Assembly: GCA_017302755.1 (NCBI GenBank) | Contig: JAFLCR010000058.1 | Location: 1-11,588, forward strand | DNA: 11,588 nt | DNA from: Alphaproteobacteria bacterium | GTDB lineage: Bacteria; Pseudomonadota; Alphaproteobacteria; Rickettsiales; JAFLCR01 | Direction of reading: 5' to 3' | Shown here: positions 1-6,568 of the stretch, in pieces | How positions within the stretch are numbered: position 1 is the stretch's first letter | Layout: each line of letters starts with the position of its first letter | Notes under the pieces: generated by a model | Told to the model about the DNA's origin: nothing | Seen by the model: the letters and a program-made list of their open reading frames with translations, nothing else | Databases searched by the model: none | Made by a program: the position numbers and the translations under genes

Positions 1-501
1 GCCTGCAATGACGCCCGCGGCGTTCTAGGCCTCAACAAGAACGCGCCGGACGAATTCAAAGTCGTCGCGCGTCCGCCCTTGACCGTGCCGCCCGATTTCA
101 CGCTCCGCCCGCCGCTTGCGCCCGGTGAGCAGGCACCCCTCTCCTCAGGCGTCCGCGCCCAGGCAGCCGAAACCATTCTAGGGCGCAATCCTGAAAGCGC
201 AGTCTCTTCCAGTGGCGGTACCGCTGAAAGCGCATTTCTGAAAAAAACCGGCGTCGATAAGGCGGATCCCCAGATTCGAAGCAGAATCACCGAGGAAAAC
301 ACCCAATATATCGAGCAGCGCACCACGGTGATCGATGAGCTGGCCGGAAGGAAAAAAGACCTGAAGGAACCCGTGGTGGATGCCTCTAAGGAAAAAGACC
401 GCCTGGATGCCAATATCAAGGAAGGCAAGTCTGTCAGCGAAGGCGAAACTCCCGAAAAAGACCCTGGAAAAGACGGCTGGTTTCAGCAGCTTTTCAAGTG
501 A
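1..501 (+). CDS. DUF3035 lipoprotein, BamF-like (5' end missing)
   Basis: Frame 1 is open from the first base to the TGA at 499-501, so the gene starts upstream; the TTG at 79 is internal. The second codon is Cys, directly after Ala, followed by Asn-Asp: this looks like the lipidated cysteine of a lipobox, so nearly the whole mature protein (about 165 residues) is present. Residues 9-33 contain the DUF3035 signature: LGLNKNAPDEF, then VVARPPLTVPPDF and LRPP. The rest is charged and low in hydrophobicity (many K, E, D), as expected of a periplasm-facing lipoprotein tail. From family knowledge, DUF3035 lipoproteins of Alphaproteobacteria are annotated as BamF-like subunits of the outer-membrane beta-barrel assembly machine. 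In that class the gene usually sits between lspA and a pair of M16 genes; the M16 pair is indeed next. A terminator 30 bp downstream separates it from them. Family assignment is firm; the BAM role is by homology. Confidence 0.85.
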   Translation, partial: ACNDARGVLGLNKNAPDEFKVVARPPLTVPPDFTLRPPLAPGEQAPLSSGVRAQAAETILGRNPESAVSSSGGTAESAFLKKTGVDKADPQIRSRITEENTQYIEQRTTVIDELAGRKKDLKEPVVDASKEKDRLDANIKEGKSVSEGETPEKDPGKDGWFQQLFK

Positions 502-530
502 CCGGCAAAAAAGAATCGAAAAATAATTGG

Positions 531-556
531 AAAATGGCGAAAATGAGCCATTTTTT
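531..556 (+). terminator. intrinsic terminator after the BamF-like gene
   Basis: A perfect 8-bp stem (AAAATGGC at 531-538, GCCATTTT at 547-554) has an 8-nt loop and ends in a run of six T at 551-556. It begins 29 bp after the stop at 501 and precedes the M16 gene, so the lipoprotein transcript probably ends here. The A-run on the left arm also permits weak termination in the other direction, but no minus-strand gene needs it. The remaining 39 bp to the next gene show no convincing promoter motif. Confidence 0.8.
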
Positions 557-595
557 AACTCCCTGGCAATCTTATTAACCTAGGCTTAAAGGGTG

Positions 596-1939
596 ATGCT
601 GCGTCTTTTTCTACTGAGTTTCTTATATTTGGCCCTGTGTGGCAGCTGGGCGGAGGCCGCCACTCCCAAACCCGTGCAAATGACGCTGGAGAACGGGCTC
701 AAGATTCTGGTGCTTCCCGACCCCTCTACCCCTGCCGTCACACACATGGTGTGGTATCAGGTGGGCGCGGCGGACGACCCCAAGGAACATCCCGGCCTAG
801 CCCACTTCCTGGAACATATGATGTTCCGCGGCTCGAAAAACCTGAGCCCGGGGCAGTTTTCACGGCTGATTTCCGCTGAGGGCGGGCAGGAAAACGCCTT
901 CACCACGCGCGACATGACGGTCTTCCACCAGCAAGTGGCGGCGGATCGCCTGGAGCTGGTCATGCGGCTCGAAGCGGAACGGATGGCCCATCTGACGCTG
1001 GACCCCGAAGAGGTGGACCGCGAGCGCCAGGTCATTCTTGAGGAACGCCGCGCGAGAGTGGAAAACCACCCGGCCTCCATGCTGAAAGAGCAGATGAGAG
1101 GGGCGCTGTTCCACGGAACATCTTTTGCCCATCCCACACTCGGCAGCGATCACGATATTCGCAGCATCCGTGTCGAGGATCTGCAGCGTTTCTACCGCGA
1201 GCATTATCAGCCGAACCGGGCCATGCTCGTCGTGGCAGGAAACGTTACGCCGGAAACCGTGAAGACCCTTGCGGAACGTCATTTCGGCCCCCTTCGTGCC
1301 TCACAAGAACAGAAAAAGCCTGTTTCCGCTACCCTCTCTGAACCGCCTGCGGAGCCATTGACGCTGGCCATCCCCCATCTCAAGCAGGCGCTGTGGATGC
1401 GCGATTACCTCGCGCCCAGCCAAGCAACCGAAAATAAGGAGCATGCTTATCCCCTTCTCGTCCTGGCCCATGTTCTGGGCGGCAGCGAAGTGAGCAGGCT
1501 GGCGCGCAGCTTGATCTATGAAAAGAAAATCGTATCCGAAGTGTCGACGTCCTATAACGACCTCAGCCGCTTCCCTACCTCCTTCAGCCTCGTGATCGCC
1601 CCGGCGGAATCGATTCCCGCCAGCCTGCCGCAACTGGTCGAGGATGAGCTGCGGCGGATCGCCAAGGACGGGGTGACAACGGAAGAACTCACCCTCGCCA
1701 AATCCACCCTGACCGCGCAGGCAGTCTACGGGCGCGACAGCACCGCCGCCATCGCCACGCTTTACGGCACGGCAGCAGCCACCCATGCCAGCACGGACTA
1801 TCCCGATACGTTAATCGCGAAACTTGACGCTGTCGGCAATGACGACATCAAGGCGGCGGCGGAAATGCTGCTGAAACAGCCCCAGGTGACGGGGCATCTC
1901 ATTCCCGAGCCGCTGCTCTCGAAGGAGGAAACGCCGTGA
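596..1939 (+). CDS. M16 zinc peptidase, catalytic subunit (pitrilysin/MPP-beta-like)
   Basis: Secreted M16 family metallopeptidase of about 447 residues, the usual size for single M16B subunits. Numbered from the ATG at 596, residues 1-22 form a signal peptide (hydrophobic LRLFLLSFLYLALCG, then WAEA-A). The inverted zinc motif HxxEH is intact as HFLEH at residues 70-74, followed by MMFRGS. The third zinc ligand lies about 75 residues later in VILEERR (E149/E150), with the usual spacing. An N-terminal peptidase half is followed by a second M16 half (about 190-420). A GTG immediately precedes the ATG (593) and could also serve as start; neither has a strong Shine-Dalgarno. The stop overlaps the GTG of the next gene, so the two are co-translated. 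This half lacks the clear R/Y pair that the partner has, which fits a heterodimer in which this chain supplies the zinc site. It probably degrades peptides or small proteins in the periplasm; the substrate cannot be told. Confidence 0.9.
   Translation: MLRLFLLSFLYLALCGSWAEAATPKPVQMTLENGLKILVLPDPSTPAVTHMVWYQVGAADDPKEHPGLAHFLEHMMFRGSKNLSPGQFSRLISAEGGQENAFTTRDMTVFHQQVAADRLELVMRLEAERMAHLTLDPEEVDRERQVILEERRARVENHPASMLKEQMRGALFHGTSFAHPTLGSDHDIRSIRVEDLQRFYREHYQPNRAMLVVAGNVTPETVKTLAERHFGPLRASQEQKKPVSATLSEPPAEPLTLAIPHLKQALWMRDYLAPSQATENKEHAYPLLVLAHVLGGSEVSRLARSLIYEKKIVSEVSTSYNDLSRFPTSFSLVIAPAESIPASLPQLVEDELRRIAKDGVTTEELTLAKSTLTAQAVYGRDSTAAIATLYGTAAATHASTDYPDTLIAKLDAVGNDDIKAAAEMLLKQPQVTGHLIPEPLLSKEETP
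1922..1928 (+). promoter_or_regulatory. strong Shine-Dalgarno fixing the GTG start of the second M16 gene
   Basis: AAGGAGG lies inside the last codons of the upstream gene, 7 nt before the GTG at 1936. It decides the start: the signal peptide begins directly there, and the GTG overlaps the upstream TGA (GTGA), a typical translational-coupling arrangement. Confidence 0.85.
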
Positions 1940-3240
1940 GGCGCTTCGGACTGATCGCCTTACTGCTTCTTTTTGCCCTTCCCGCCCACGCCATCCAGCC
2001 AACCCGTCTGGAGGGGCTCGACGGCATGCAGGCGCTGGTCATAAGCAATGCGCACCCCATGCTGACGCTCCGCCTCGTATTCAAGGGCAGCGGCGGCATT
2101 GCCGACAGCGAGGGCAAAGAAGGCCTCGCCACCATGCTTGCCGCCATGCTCAAAGAAGGCGCGGGCGACATGGACGCCATCGCCTTCAAACGCCGCCTCG
2201 AGCGGCACGGTATCGAGCTTTCCTTCGAGGCCGACACCGACAATCTGATGGTCAATCTGCGCTGCCTGACGCGCGACCGTGATGAAGCCTTCCGGTTGCT
2301 CCGCCTGGCCATCACCGAGCCCCGCTTCGATAGCGAGGCCGTGGCACGCGTGCGCAGCGAAATGCTCTCACGTCAGCGGCAGATCGAAAATGCCCCTTTC
2401 GCCCTCGCCGAGCTGCGCTGGATGCAGACCGCTTTTCCGAAGCACGGCTATGGATTTCCACCCTACGGAACAGAAACGTCCCTCGATGCCATCACCCCGC
2501 CGGACCTGAGGAACGCGCTACGGGAACGGTTGGTTGGCACGCGTCTGGTCGCCTCGCTCGTCGGCAATATTTCTCCGGAGGAGGCCGCCGCACTGTTCAA
2601 TCGCTGGCTGACGCTGCCATCGGGCCTGCCCGCGGATGAGGTAGAACGCAAAATTGCGCCCGAAACAGCAGGCAAAACCGTCACCGTGATCCGCGACGGC
2701 ACCCAGGCCGTGCTCACTTTCGGTCATGAGGGTATCCGGAGAGAGGATAAGGATTATTTTGCCGCCTTCCTGCTGAATTATATTTTAGGCAACGGGGATT
2801 TCTCCTCCCGGCTGATGCAGGAGCTGCGCGAACGGCGCGCGATCGCTTACAGCGTCCAAACCCGGCTGGAGGAGATGGCCGCCCTGCCGCTGTTCGGCGG
2901 CGGCGTTTCCACGCGGCCGGAAAAAGCCGAAGAGGCCAAGGCGGTCATCGAAAGCGAGATTCGCAAACTGCGCAAGGAAGGCGTGACGGAAAACGAGCTG
3001 GCGCTCGCCAAGCGCTATTTGACCGGTTCCTTCGCCCTGCAACTGGATACGGATAACGAGTTGGTGGCCTATCTCACCGCCATGCAGCTTTATCATCTGG
3101 GCGACGATTACCTGGAAAAACGCAACGCCTATCTCGAGGCCGTGACGCTGGAAGACGTGCTGCGCACCGCCAGGCGCCTGCTCGCGCCGGAAAAACTGCT
3201 CTGGGTCGTCGTGACGCCGGCGGCACCCGCTAAAGAATAA
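1936..3240 (+). CDS. M16 peptidase-like protein, non-catalytic partner
   Basis: Secreted M16-fold protein of 434 residues. Residues 1-19 form a signal peptide (RRFGLIALLLLFALPAHA). At the position of the zinc motif the sequence reads GLATMLAAMLKEGAG: the HxxEH histidines and glutamate are absent, so this chain cannot bind the catalytic zinc. The second half carries the conserved LMQELRERRAIAYSV segment with the Arg and Tyr that M16B alpha-type subunits use for substrate peptide binding. From family knowledge, mitochondrial processing peptidase and the Sphingomonas Sph2681/Sph2682 pair work in this way: one chain has zinc, the other has R/Y. I infer that this protein forms a heterodimer with the product of the gene just upstream. 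It starts at a GTG overlapping the upstream stop. Its last 11 bp overlap the convergent hslU 3' end. No frameshift or truncation is seen. Confidence 0.88.
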   Translation: MRRFGLIALLLLFALPAHAIQPTRLEGLDGMQALVISNAHPMLTLRLVFKGSGGIADSEGKEGLATMLAAMLKEGAGDMDAIAFKRRLERHGIELSFEADTDNLMVNLRCLTRDRDEAFRLLRLAITEPRFDSEAVARVRSEMLSRQRQIENAPFALAELRWMQTAFPKHGYGFPPYGTETSLDAITPPDLRNALRERLVGTRLVASLVGNISPEEAAALFNRWLTLPSGLPADEVERKIAPETAGKTVTVIRDGTQAVLTFGHEGIRREDKDYFAAFLLNYILGNGDFSSRLMQELRERRAIAYSVQTRLEEMAALPLFGGGVSTRPEKAEEAKAVIESEIRKLRKEGVTENELALAKRYLTGSFALQLDTDNELVAYLTAMQLYHLGDDYLEKRNAYLEAVTLEDVLRTARRLLAPEKLLWVVVTPAAPAKE

Positions 3241-4555
3241 ACTTGCTGACGTCGGCCTTCTTGGCCAGGTCGCCGACTTTCTTCGCCACATAAGCCGCGT
3301 CGATCGCGATGTCGCGGTTGGGCGTATCTCCCGCCGTGAAGCTGATTTCCTCCAGCAGCTTTTCCATGATCGTGTGCAAGCGGCGGGCGCCGATATTCTC
3401 CACGTCGCGGTTCACATCCGACGCAACCTGCGCGATGGCGCGGATGCCGTCGTCGGTGAAGGTGAGCGCCACCTCTTCCGTGCCCATCAGCGCCGTGTAC
3501 TGGCGGATGAGGCTGCTTTCCGGTTCGGTGAGGATGCGCACCAGATCCTCAAGGCTCAGAGGCTGCAATTCCACGCGAATCGGCAGGCGGCCTTGAAGCT
3601 CCGGCAGAAGATCCGAAGGTTTCGCCATGTGGAACGCGCCCGAGGCAATGAACAGGATATGGTCGGTATCGACCAGCCCGTAGCGCGTGGAGACGGTCGT
3701 GCCTTCGATGAGCGGCAACAGGTCGCGCTGCACGCCCTCGCGGCTCACCTCGCCGCCTTTGACTTCGCTGCGCGCGGCGATCTTGTCGATTTCATCGAGG
3801 AAGACGATGCCGTTGCTCTGCACCGCGTCAATCGCACGCTGGGTGATGGTTTCGTTGTCGAGCAGTTTGTCGCTTTCCTCGGCAACCAGGACGTCGTAGC
3901 TTTCCTCGACGGTCATACGGCGCGTTTTCGTGCGCCCGCCCATGGCCTTGCCAAGCATCTCTCCGAGATTGATCATGCCGATCTGGCTGCCGGGCATGCC
4001 GGGGATGTCGAAGGTGGGAAGCCCGCCGCCCGCGCCTTCGGCGATCTGGATGTCGATTTCCTTTTCGTTCAGCTCGCCGGCGCGAAGCATCTGGCGGAAT
4101 TTCCGGCGCGTCTCTTCCGACGACGCCGTGCCGACCAGCGCGTCGAGCACGCGCTCCTCCGCCGCCAGTTCCGCCTTGGCATGAACTTCCGACCGCATCT
4201 GCTCGCGCACCATCTTGATCGCCATCTCCACCAGGTCGCGGATGATGGAATCGACATCGCGGCCCACATAACCGACTTCGGTGAACTTTGTTGCCTCCAC
4301 CTTGATGAACGGCGCGCCCGCAAGCTTCGCAAGGCGGCGGGCAATCTCCGTTTTGCCGCAGCCGGTGGGGCCGATCATGAGGATGTTTTTGGGCACGATC
4401 TCGTCGCGCAGTGGCCCCGTCACCTGGGCGCGGCGCCAGCGATTGCGCAGCGCGATGGCCACGGCGCGCTTGGCGTCCTTCTGGCCAACGATGTAGCGGT
4501 CGAGCTCGGAGACGATCTCACGGGGGGAAAGAGAGGATGGGGCGATGGCGTTCAT
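3230..4555 (-). CDS. hslU: HslU, ATPase subunit of the HslVU protease
   Basis: AAA+ unfoldase that recognises, unfolds and feeds substrates into the HslV peptidase in the cytoplasm. At 441 residues it has the usual length. Residues 10-40 show the family N-terminus (LSPREIVSELDRYIVGQKDAKRA). Walker A is GPTGCGKT (62-69), the substrate-gripping pore loop GYVGRD is at 95-100, the intercalated I-domain runs from about 110 to 245, Walker B is VFLDE (251-255), a candidate arginine finger lies in LQGRLPIRVEL (R323), and sensor 2 is in IGARR (about 390). The C-terminus ends SKFIL, the tail that docks into HslV pockets. The ATG at 4555 lies 3 nt after the hslV stop, so the two are one operon; a weak GGA-type ribosome site sits in the hslV end. 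The 3' end overlaps the M16 gene by 11 bp on the opposite strand, with no terminator hairpin seen between them. Confidence 0.98.
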   Translation of the reverse strand: MNAIAPSSLSPREIVSELDRYIVGQKDAKRAVAIALRNRWRRAQVTGPLRDEIVPKNILMIGPTGCGKTEIARRLAKLAGAPFIKVEATKFTEVGYVGRDVDSIIRDLVEMAIKMVREQMRSEVHAKAELAAEERVLDALVGTASSEETRRKFRQMLRAGELNEKEIDIQIAEGAGGGLPTFDIPGMPGSQIGMINLGEMLGKAMGGRTKTRRMTVEESYDVLVAEESDKLLDNETITQRAIDAVQSNGIVFLDEIDKIAARSEVKGGEVSREGVQRDLLPLIEGTTVSTRYGLVDTDHILFIASGAFHMAKPSDLLPELQGRLPIRVELQPLSLEDLVRILTEPESSLIRQYTALMGTEEVALTFTDDGIRAIAQVASDVNRDVENIGARRLHTIMEKLLEEISFTAGDTPNRDIAIDAAYVAKKVGDLAKKADVSKFIL

Positions 4556-4558
4556 GAA

Positions 4559-5110
4559 TTATTCCAGGGTTTCGAGCGTCACGTTTTCGTTGGTGTAGAC
4601 GCAAATGCCGGCGGCCACTTTCATAGCGCGGCGGACGATGGATTCAGCGTCGAGATCGGTTTCCAGCAGCGCGCGGGCCGCGGCAAGCGCATAGCCGCCG
4701 CCGCTACCAATGCCGATGATGCCCTGCTCCGGCTCCAGCACGTCGCCCGTGCCGGTGAGAATGAGGGAGGCATCCTTGTCAGCCACGGCCATCATGGCCT
4801 CCAGGCGGCGGAGATAGCGGTCGGTGCGCCAGTCCTTCGCCAGTTCCACGCAGGCGCGGGAAAGCTGGCCGGGGTGTTTTTCCAGCTTGGCTTCCAGACG
4901 CTCGAAAAGGGTGAGGGCATCCGCCGTCGCCCCGGCGAACCCGGCCAGGATGCTGCCGTCCCCCAGGCGGCGGATTTTCCTCGCCGTGGATTTAATGACC
5001 GTGGGGCCAAGGGAGACCTGCCCGTCCCCCGCGATCACGACCTTGCCGTTCTTGCGCACGGAAAGGATGGTGGTTCCGTGCCATACCGCCGGCCCTGATT
5101 CTGAGCTCAT
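4559..5110 (-). CDS. hslV: HslV, threonine peptidase subunit of HslVU
   Basis: Proteasome-like N-terminal-threonine peptidase that forms the central double hexamer of HslVU. With the ATG at 5110 the product is 183 residues: a 12-residue leader (MSSESGPAVWHG), then TTILSVRKNGK, where the first Thr (T13) becomes the catalytic N-terminus after leader removal. The conserved VVIAGDGQVSLG, ARKIRRLG, GFAGATADA, KDWRTDRYLRRLEAMM and IGSGGGYALAAARAL blocks all follow. An in-frame ATG at 5125 would add five residues, but the 5110 start matches the 12-residue leader of relatives such as Caulobacter HslV, has a purine-rich AAAGGCGAG just upstream, and leaves room for a leader after the predicted promoter. 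It is first in the hslV-hslU operon, 3 nt before hslU. The gene runs divergently from pmbA across a gap of about 110 bp. Confidence 0.97.
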   Translation of the reverse strand: MSSESGPAVWHGTTILSVRKNGKVVIAGDGQVSLGPTVIKSTARKIRRLGDGSILAGFAGATADALTLFERLEAKLEKHPGQLSRACVELAKDWRTDRYLRRLEAMMAVADKDASLILTGTGDVLEPEQGIIGIGSGGGYALAAARALLETDLDAESIVRRAMKVAAGICVYTNENVTLETLE

Positions 5111-5138
5111 GCGCTCGCCTTTCATAGTTTCAGGCTTT

Positions 5139-5167
5139 ACATAGGCATTTTTTCCCCGAACTTAAAG
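5139..5167 (-). promoter_or_regulatory. possible RpoH-type (heat-shock) promoter for hslVU
   Basis: On the minus strand a CTTT (plus coordinates 5164-5167) is followed after 18 nt by CCTATGT (5139-5145). The alphaproteobacterial heat-shock consensus, as I recall it, is CTTG - 17/18 nt - CYTATNT; the -10 matches fully and the -35 matches three of four bases. Initiation would fall near 5131-5133, giving a leader of about 21 nt to the ATG at 5110 and almost none to the ATG at 5125. hslVU is a classical RpoH target, which makes this plausible. The short motif makes a chance match possible. Confidence 0.4.
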
Positions 5168-5188
5168 CCCCTCCCCCGCATCTCAGGC

Positions 5189-5217
5189 TTGGCCACGGGG
5201 TTTTTCCTCTCTATAAA
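5189..5217 (+). promoter_or_regulatory. candidate sigma-70-like promoter for the pmbA operon
   Basis: TTGGCC (5189-5194), a 17-nt spacer and TATAAA (5212-5217) form a reasonable -35/-10 pair with ideal spacing. The predicted initiation point, about 7 nt after the -10, falls at or just before the ATG at 5225, so the transcript would be leaderless or nearly so. No alternative promoter stands out in the gap. Confidence 0.4.
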
Positions 5218-5224
5218 GGCGCTT

Positions 5225-6568
5225 ATGGATTCCCTTTCCCGCTTCTCCTCCCTTTCCGCCTCGCTGCTCGACCAGGCCAAGCGCCTTGGCGCGACGGCCG
5301 CCGACATCCTGATCTCGGAAAGCGTGAGCCTTTCCGTGTCCCAGCGCCTGCGCGAGCCGGAAACGCTGGAACGCGCTCAGGCACTCGAACTGGGGCTGAG
5401 GGTGTTTACGGGAAAGCGCTCCGCAAGCGTTTCCACCACGGATCTGTCAAGGGAAGCGCTGAACCTCCTCACGGAACGAGCCGTGGCGATGTCCCGCCTG
5501 GCGCCGGAGGATCCGCATGCCGGGCTGTTGCCGAAGACAGCGTTGGCCGCTTCTTTTTCTGACTTCAACCTGCGCGACGAGGCGGAACCAGACGTGCATC
5601 GCCTGCAGGCGCTTGCCGCGGAAGCGGAGGATGCCGCACTGTCCACTGCCGGCATCACGAATTCGGAAGGCGCCGACGCGGGATGGAGCGCATCGCGCGT
5701 GTTTCTTGCCACGAGCGAGGGATTCGCGGGCGGCTATGCCAGCACCATGCACCAGCTTTCGGTGAGCGTGCTGGCGGGCAAGGACGACGGCATGCAACGC
5801 GATTACGATTTCAGCATGGCACGTCATGGCGGCGATCTCGAGGCACCGTCGAAGCTTGGCAAAAAGGCCGCGGAAAAAGCGCTGCGAAAATTGAATCCGC
5901 GCAAAGTTTCCTCACAGGAAACGACCGTAGTGTTCGACCCCGAGATGGCATCGAGCCTGCTTTCACAATTCGCCGGGGCGATCAACGGCGCAAGCGTGGC
6001 GCGCGGCACGAGTTTTCTGAAAAGCGCGATGGGAACAAAAGTGTTCGCTCCCGGCATCCGCATCGTGGACGATCCCACGCGCAAGCGCGGACTGGGCTCC
6101 AAGCCGTTTGACGCCGAAGGCATGGCCGCGACACCGCTCGTGCTGGTGGAAGGCGGCGTGCTGTCGCATTGGCTGCTTGATCACCGCAGCGCGAACCAGC
6201 TGAAGCTTGCAAGCAACGGCCGCGCGGCGCGTGGAGCGGGGTCGCCGCCCAGCCCTTCCAGCACCAATCTGTGGATGGAGCCGGGCACCGTATCCCCTGA
6301 AGGGCTGATGAAGGATATCAAGAGCGGGTTCTACGTCACCGAAGCGTTCGGCATGGGCATCAACCTCACTACCGGCGATTACAGCCAGGGCGCTTCTGGG
6401 TTCTGGATCGAGAACGGAGAGATCGCCTATCCGGTCAGCGAAATCACCATCGCGGGAAAGCTGCAAGACATGTTCCAACAGCTGACGCCCGCCAATGACC
6501 TGATCTTCCGTACCCGCACCAACGCACCCACCTTGCGCATCGAGCGCATGATCGTGGCGGGAAGCTGA
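5225..6568 (+). CDS. pmbA: PmbA/TldE, partner of the TldD metalloprotease
   Basis: TldD/PmbA family protein of 447 residues, the normal length. No HExxxH metal motif is present, which separates it from TldD and identifies it as the PmbA (TldE) side. Recognisable blocks are the N-terminal GATAADILISES region, the central TTVVFDPEMASSLLSQFAGAINGASV, SFLKSAMGTKVF, and near residues 376-394 the glycine-rich GMGINLTTGDYSQGASGFW, followed by NGEIAYPVSEITIAG. From E. coli work, TldD and TldE form a cytoplasmic heterodimer that proteolyses unfolded peptides, matures microcin B17 and degrades the CcdA antitoxin. No tldD is in this window. The ATG at 5225 is preferred over an in-frame TTG at 5189, because the 12 extra residues would be atypical and the TTG lies in a likely -35 box. 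The stop overlaps the ATG of the ABC transporter (TGATG). Confidence 0.93.
   Translation: MDSLSRFSSLSASLLDQAKRLGATAADILISESVSLSVSQRLREPETLERAQALELGLRVFTGKRSASVSTTDLSREALNLLTERAVAMSRLAPEDPHAGLLPKTALAASFSDFNLRDEAEPDVHRLQALAAEAEDAALSTAGITNSEGADAGWSASRVFLATSEGFAGGYASTMHQLSVSVLAGKDDGMQRDYDFSMARHGGDLEAPSKLGKKAAEKALRKLNPRKVSSQETTVVFDPEMASSLLSQFAGAINGASVARGTSFLKSAMGTKVFAPGIRIVDDPTRKRGLGSKPFDAEGMAATPLVLVEGGVLSHWLLDHRSANQLKLASNGRAARGAGSPPSPSSTNLWMEPGTVSPEGLMKDIKSGFYVTEAFGMGINLTTGDYSQGASGFWIENGEIAYPVSEITIAGKLQDMFQQLTPANDLIFRTRTNAPTLRIERMIVAGS

Noticed and set aside
79..501. TTG at 79 as the start of the first gene
   Set aside because: The frame is open to base 1 with the lipobox cysteine and the first part of the DUF3035 signature lying before 79, so the true start is outside the window.
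3374..5098. A 574-codon open frame on the plus strand across hslU and hslV
   Set aside because: It is the antisense shadow of two clearly conserved genes; the translation is rich in H, R, A, D and F without domain structure, as expected of an opposite-frame reading in G+C-rich DNA.
5111..5125. ATG at 5125 as the hslV start
   Set aside because: No Shine-Dalgarno precedes it and it would be almost leaderless from the predicted promoter; the start at 5110 fits the family N-terminus better. It cannot be fully excluded.
5189..5224. TTG at 5189 as the pmbA start
   Set aside because: It has no ribosome site, adds 12 atypical residues and overlaps a good -35 box; the ATG at 5225 gives the family length.
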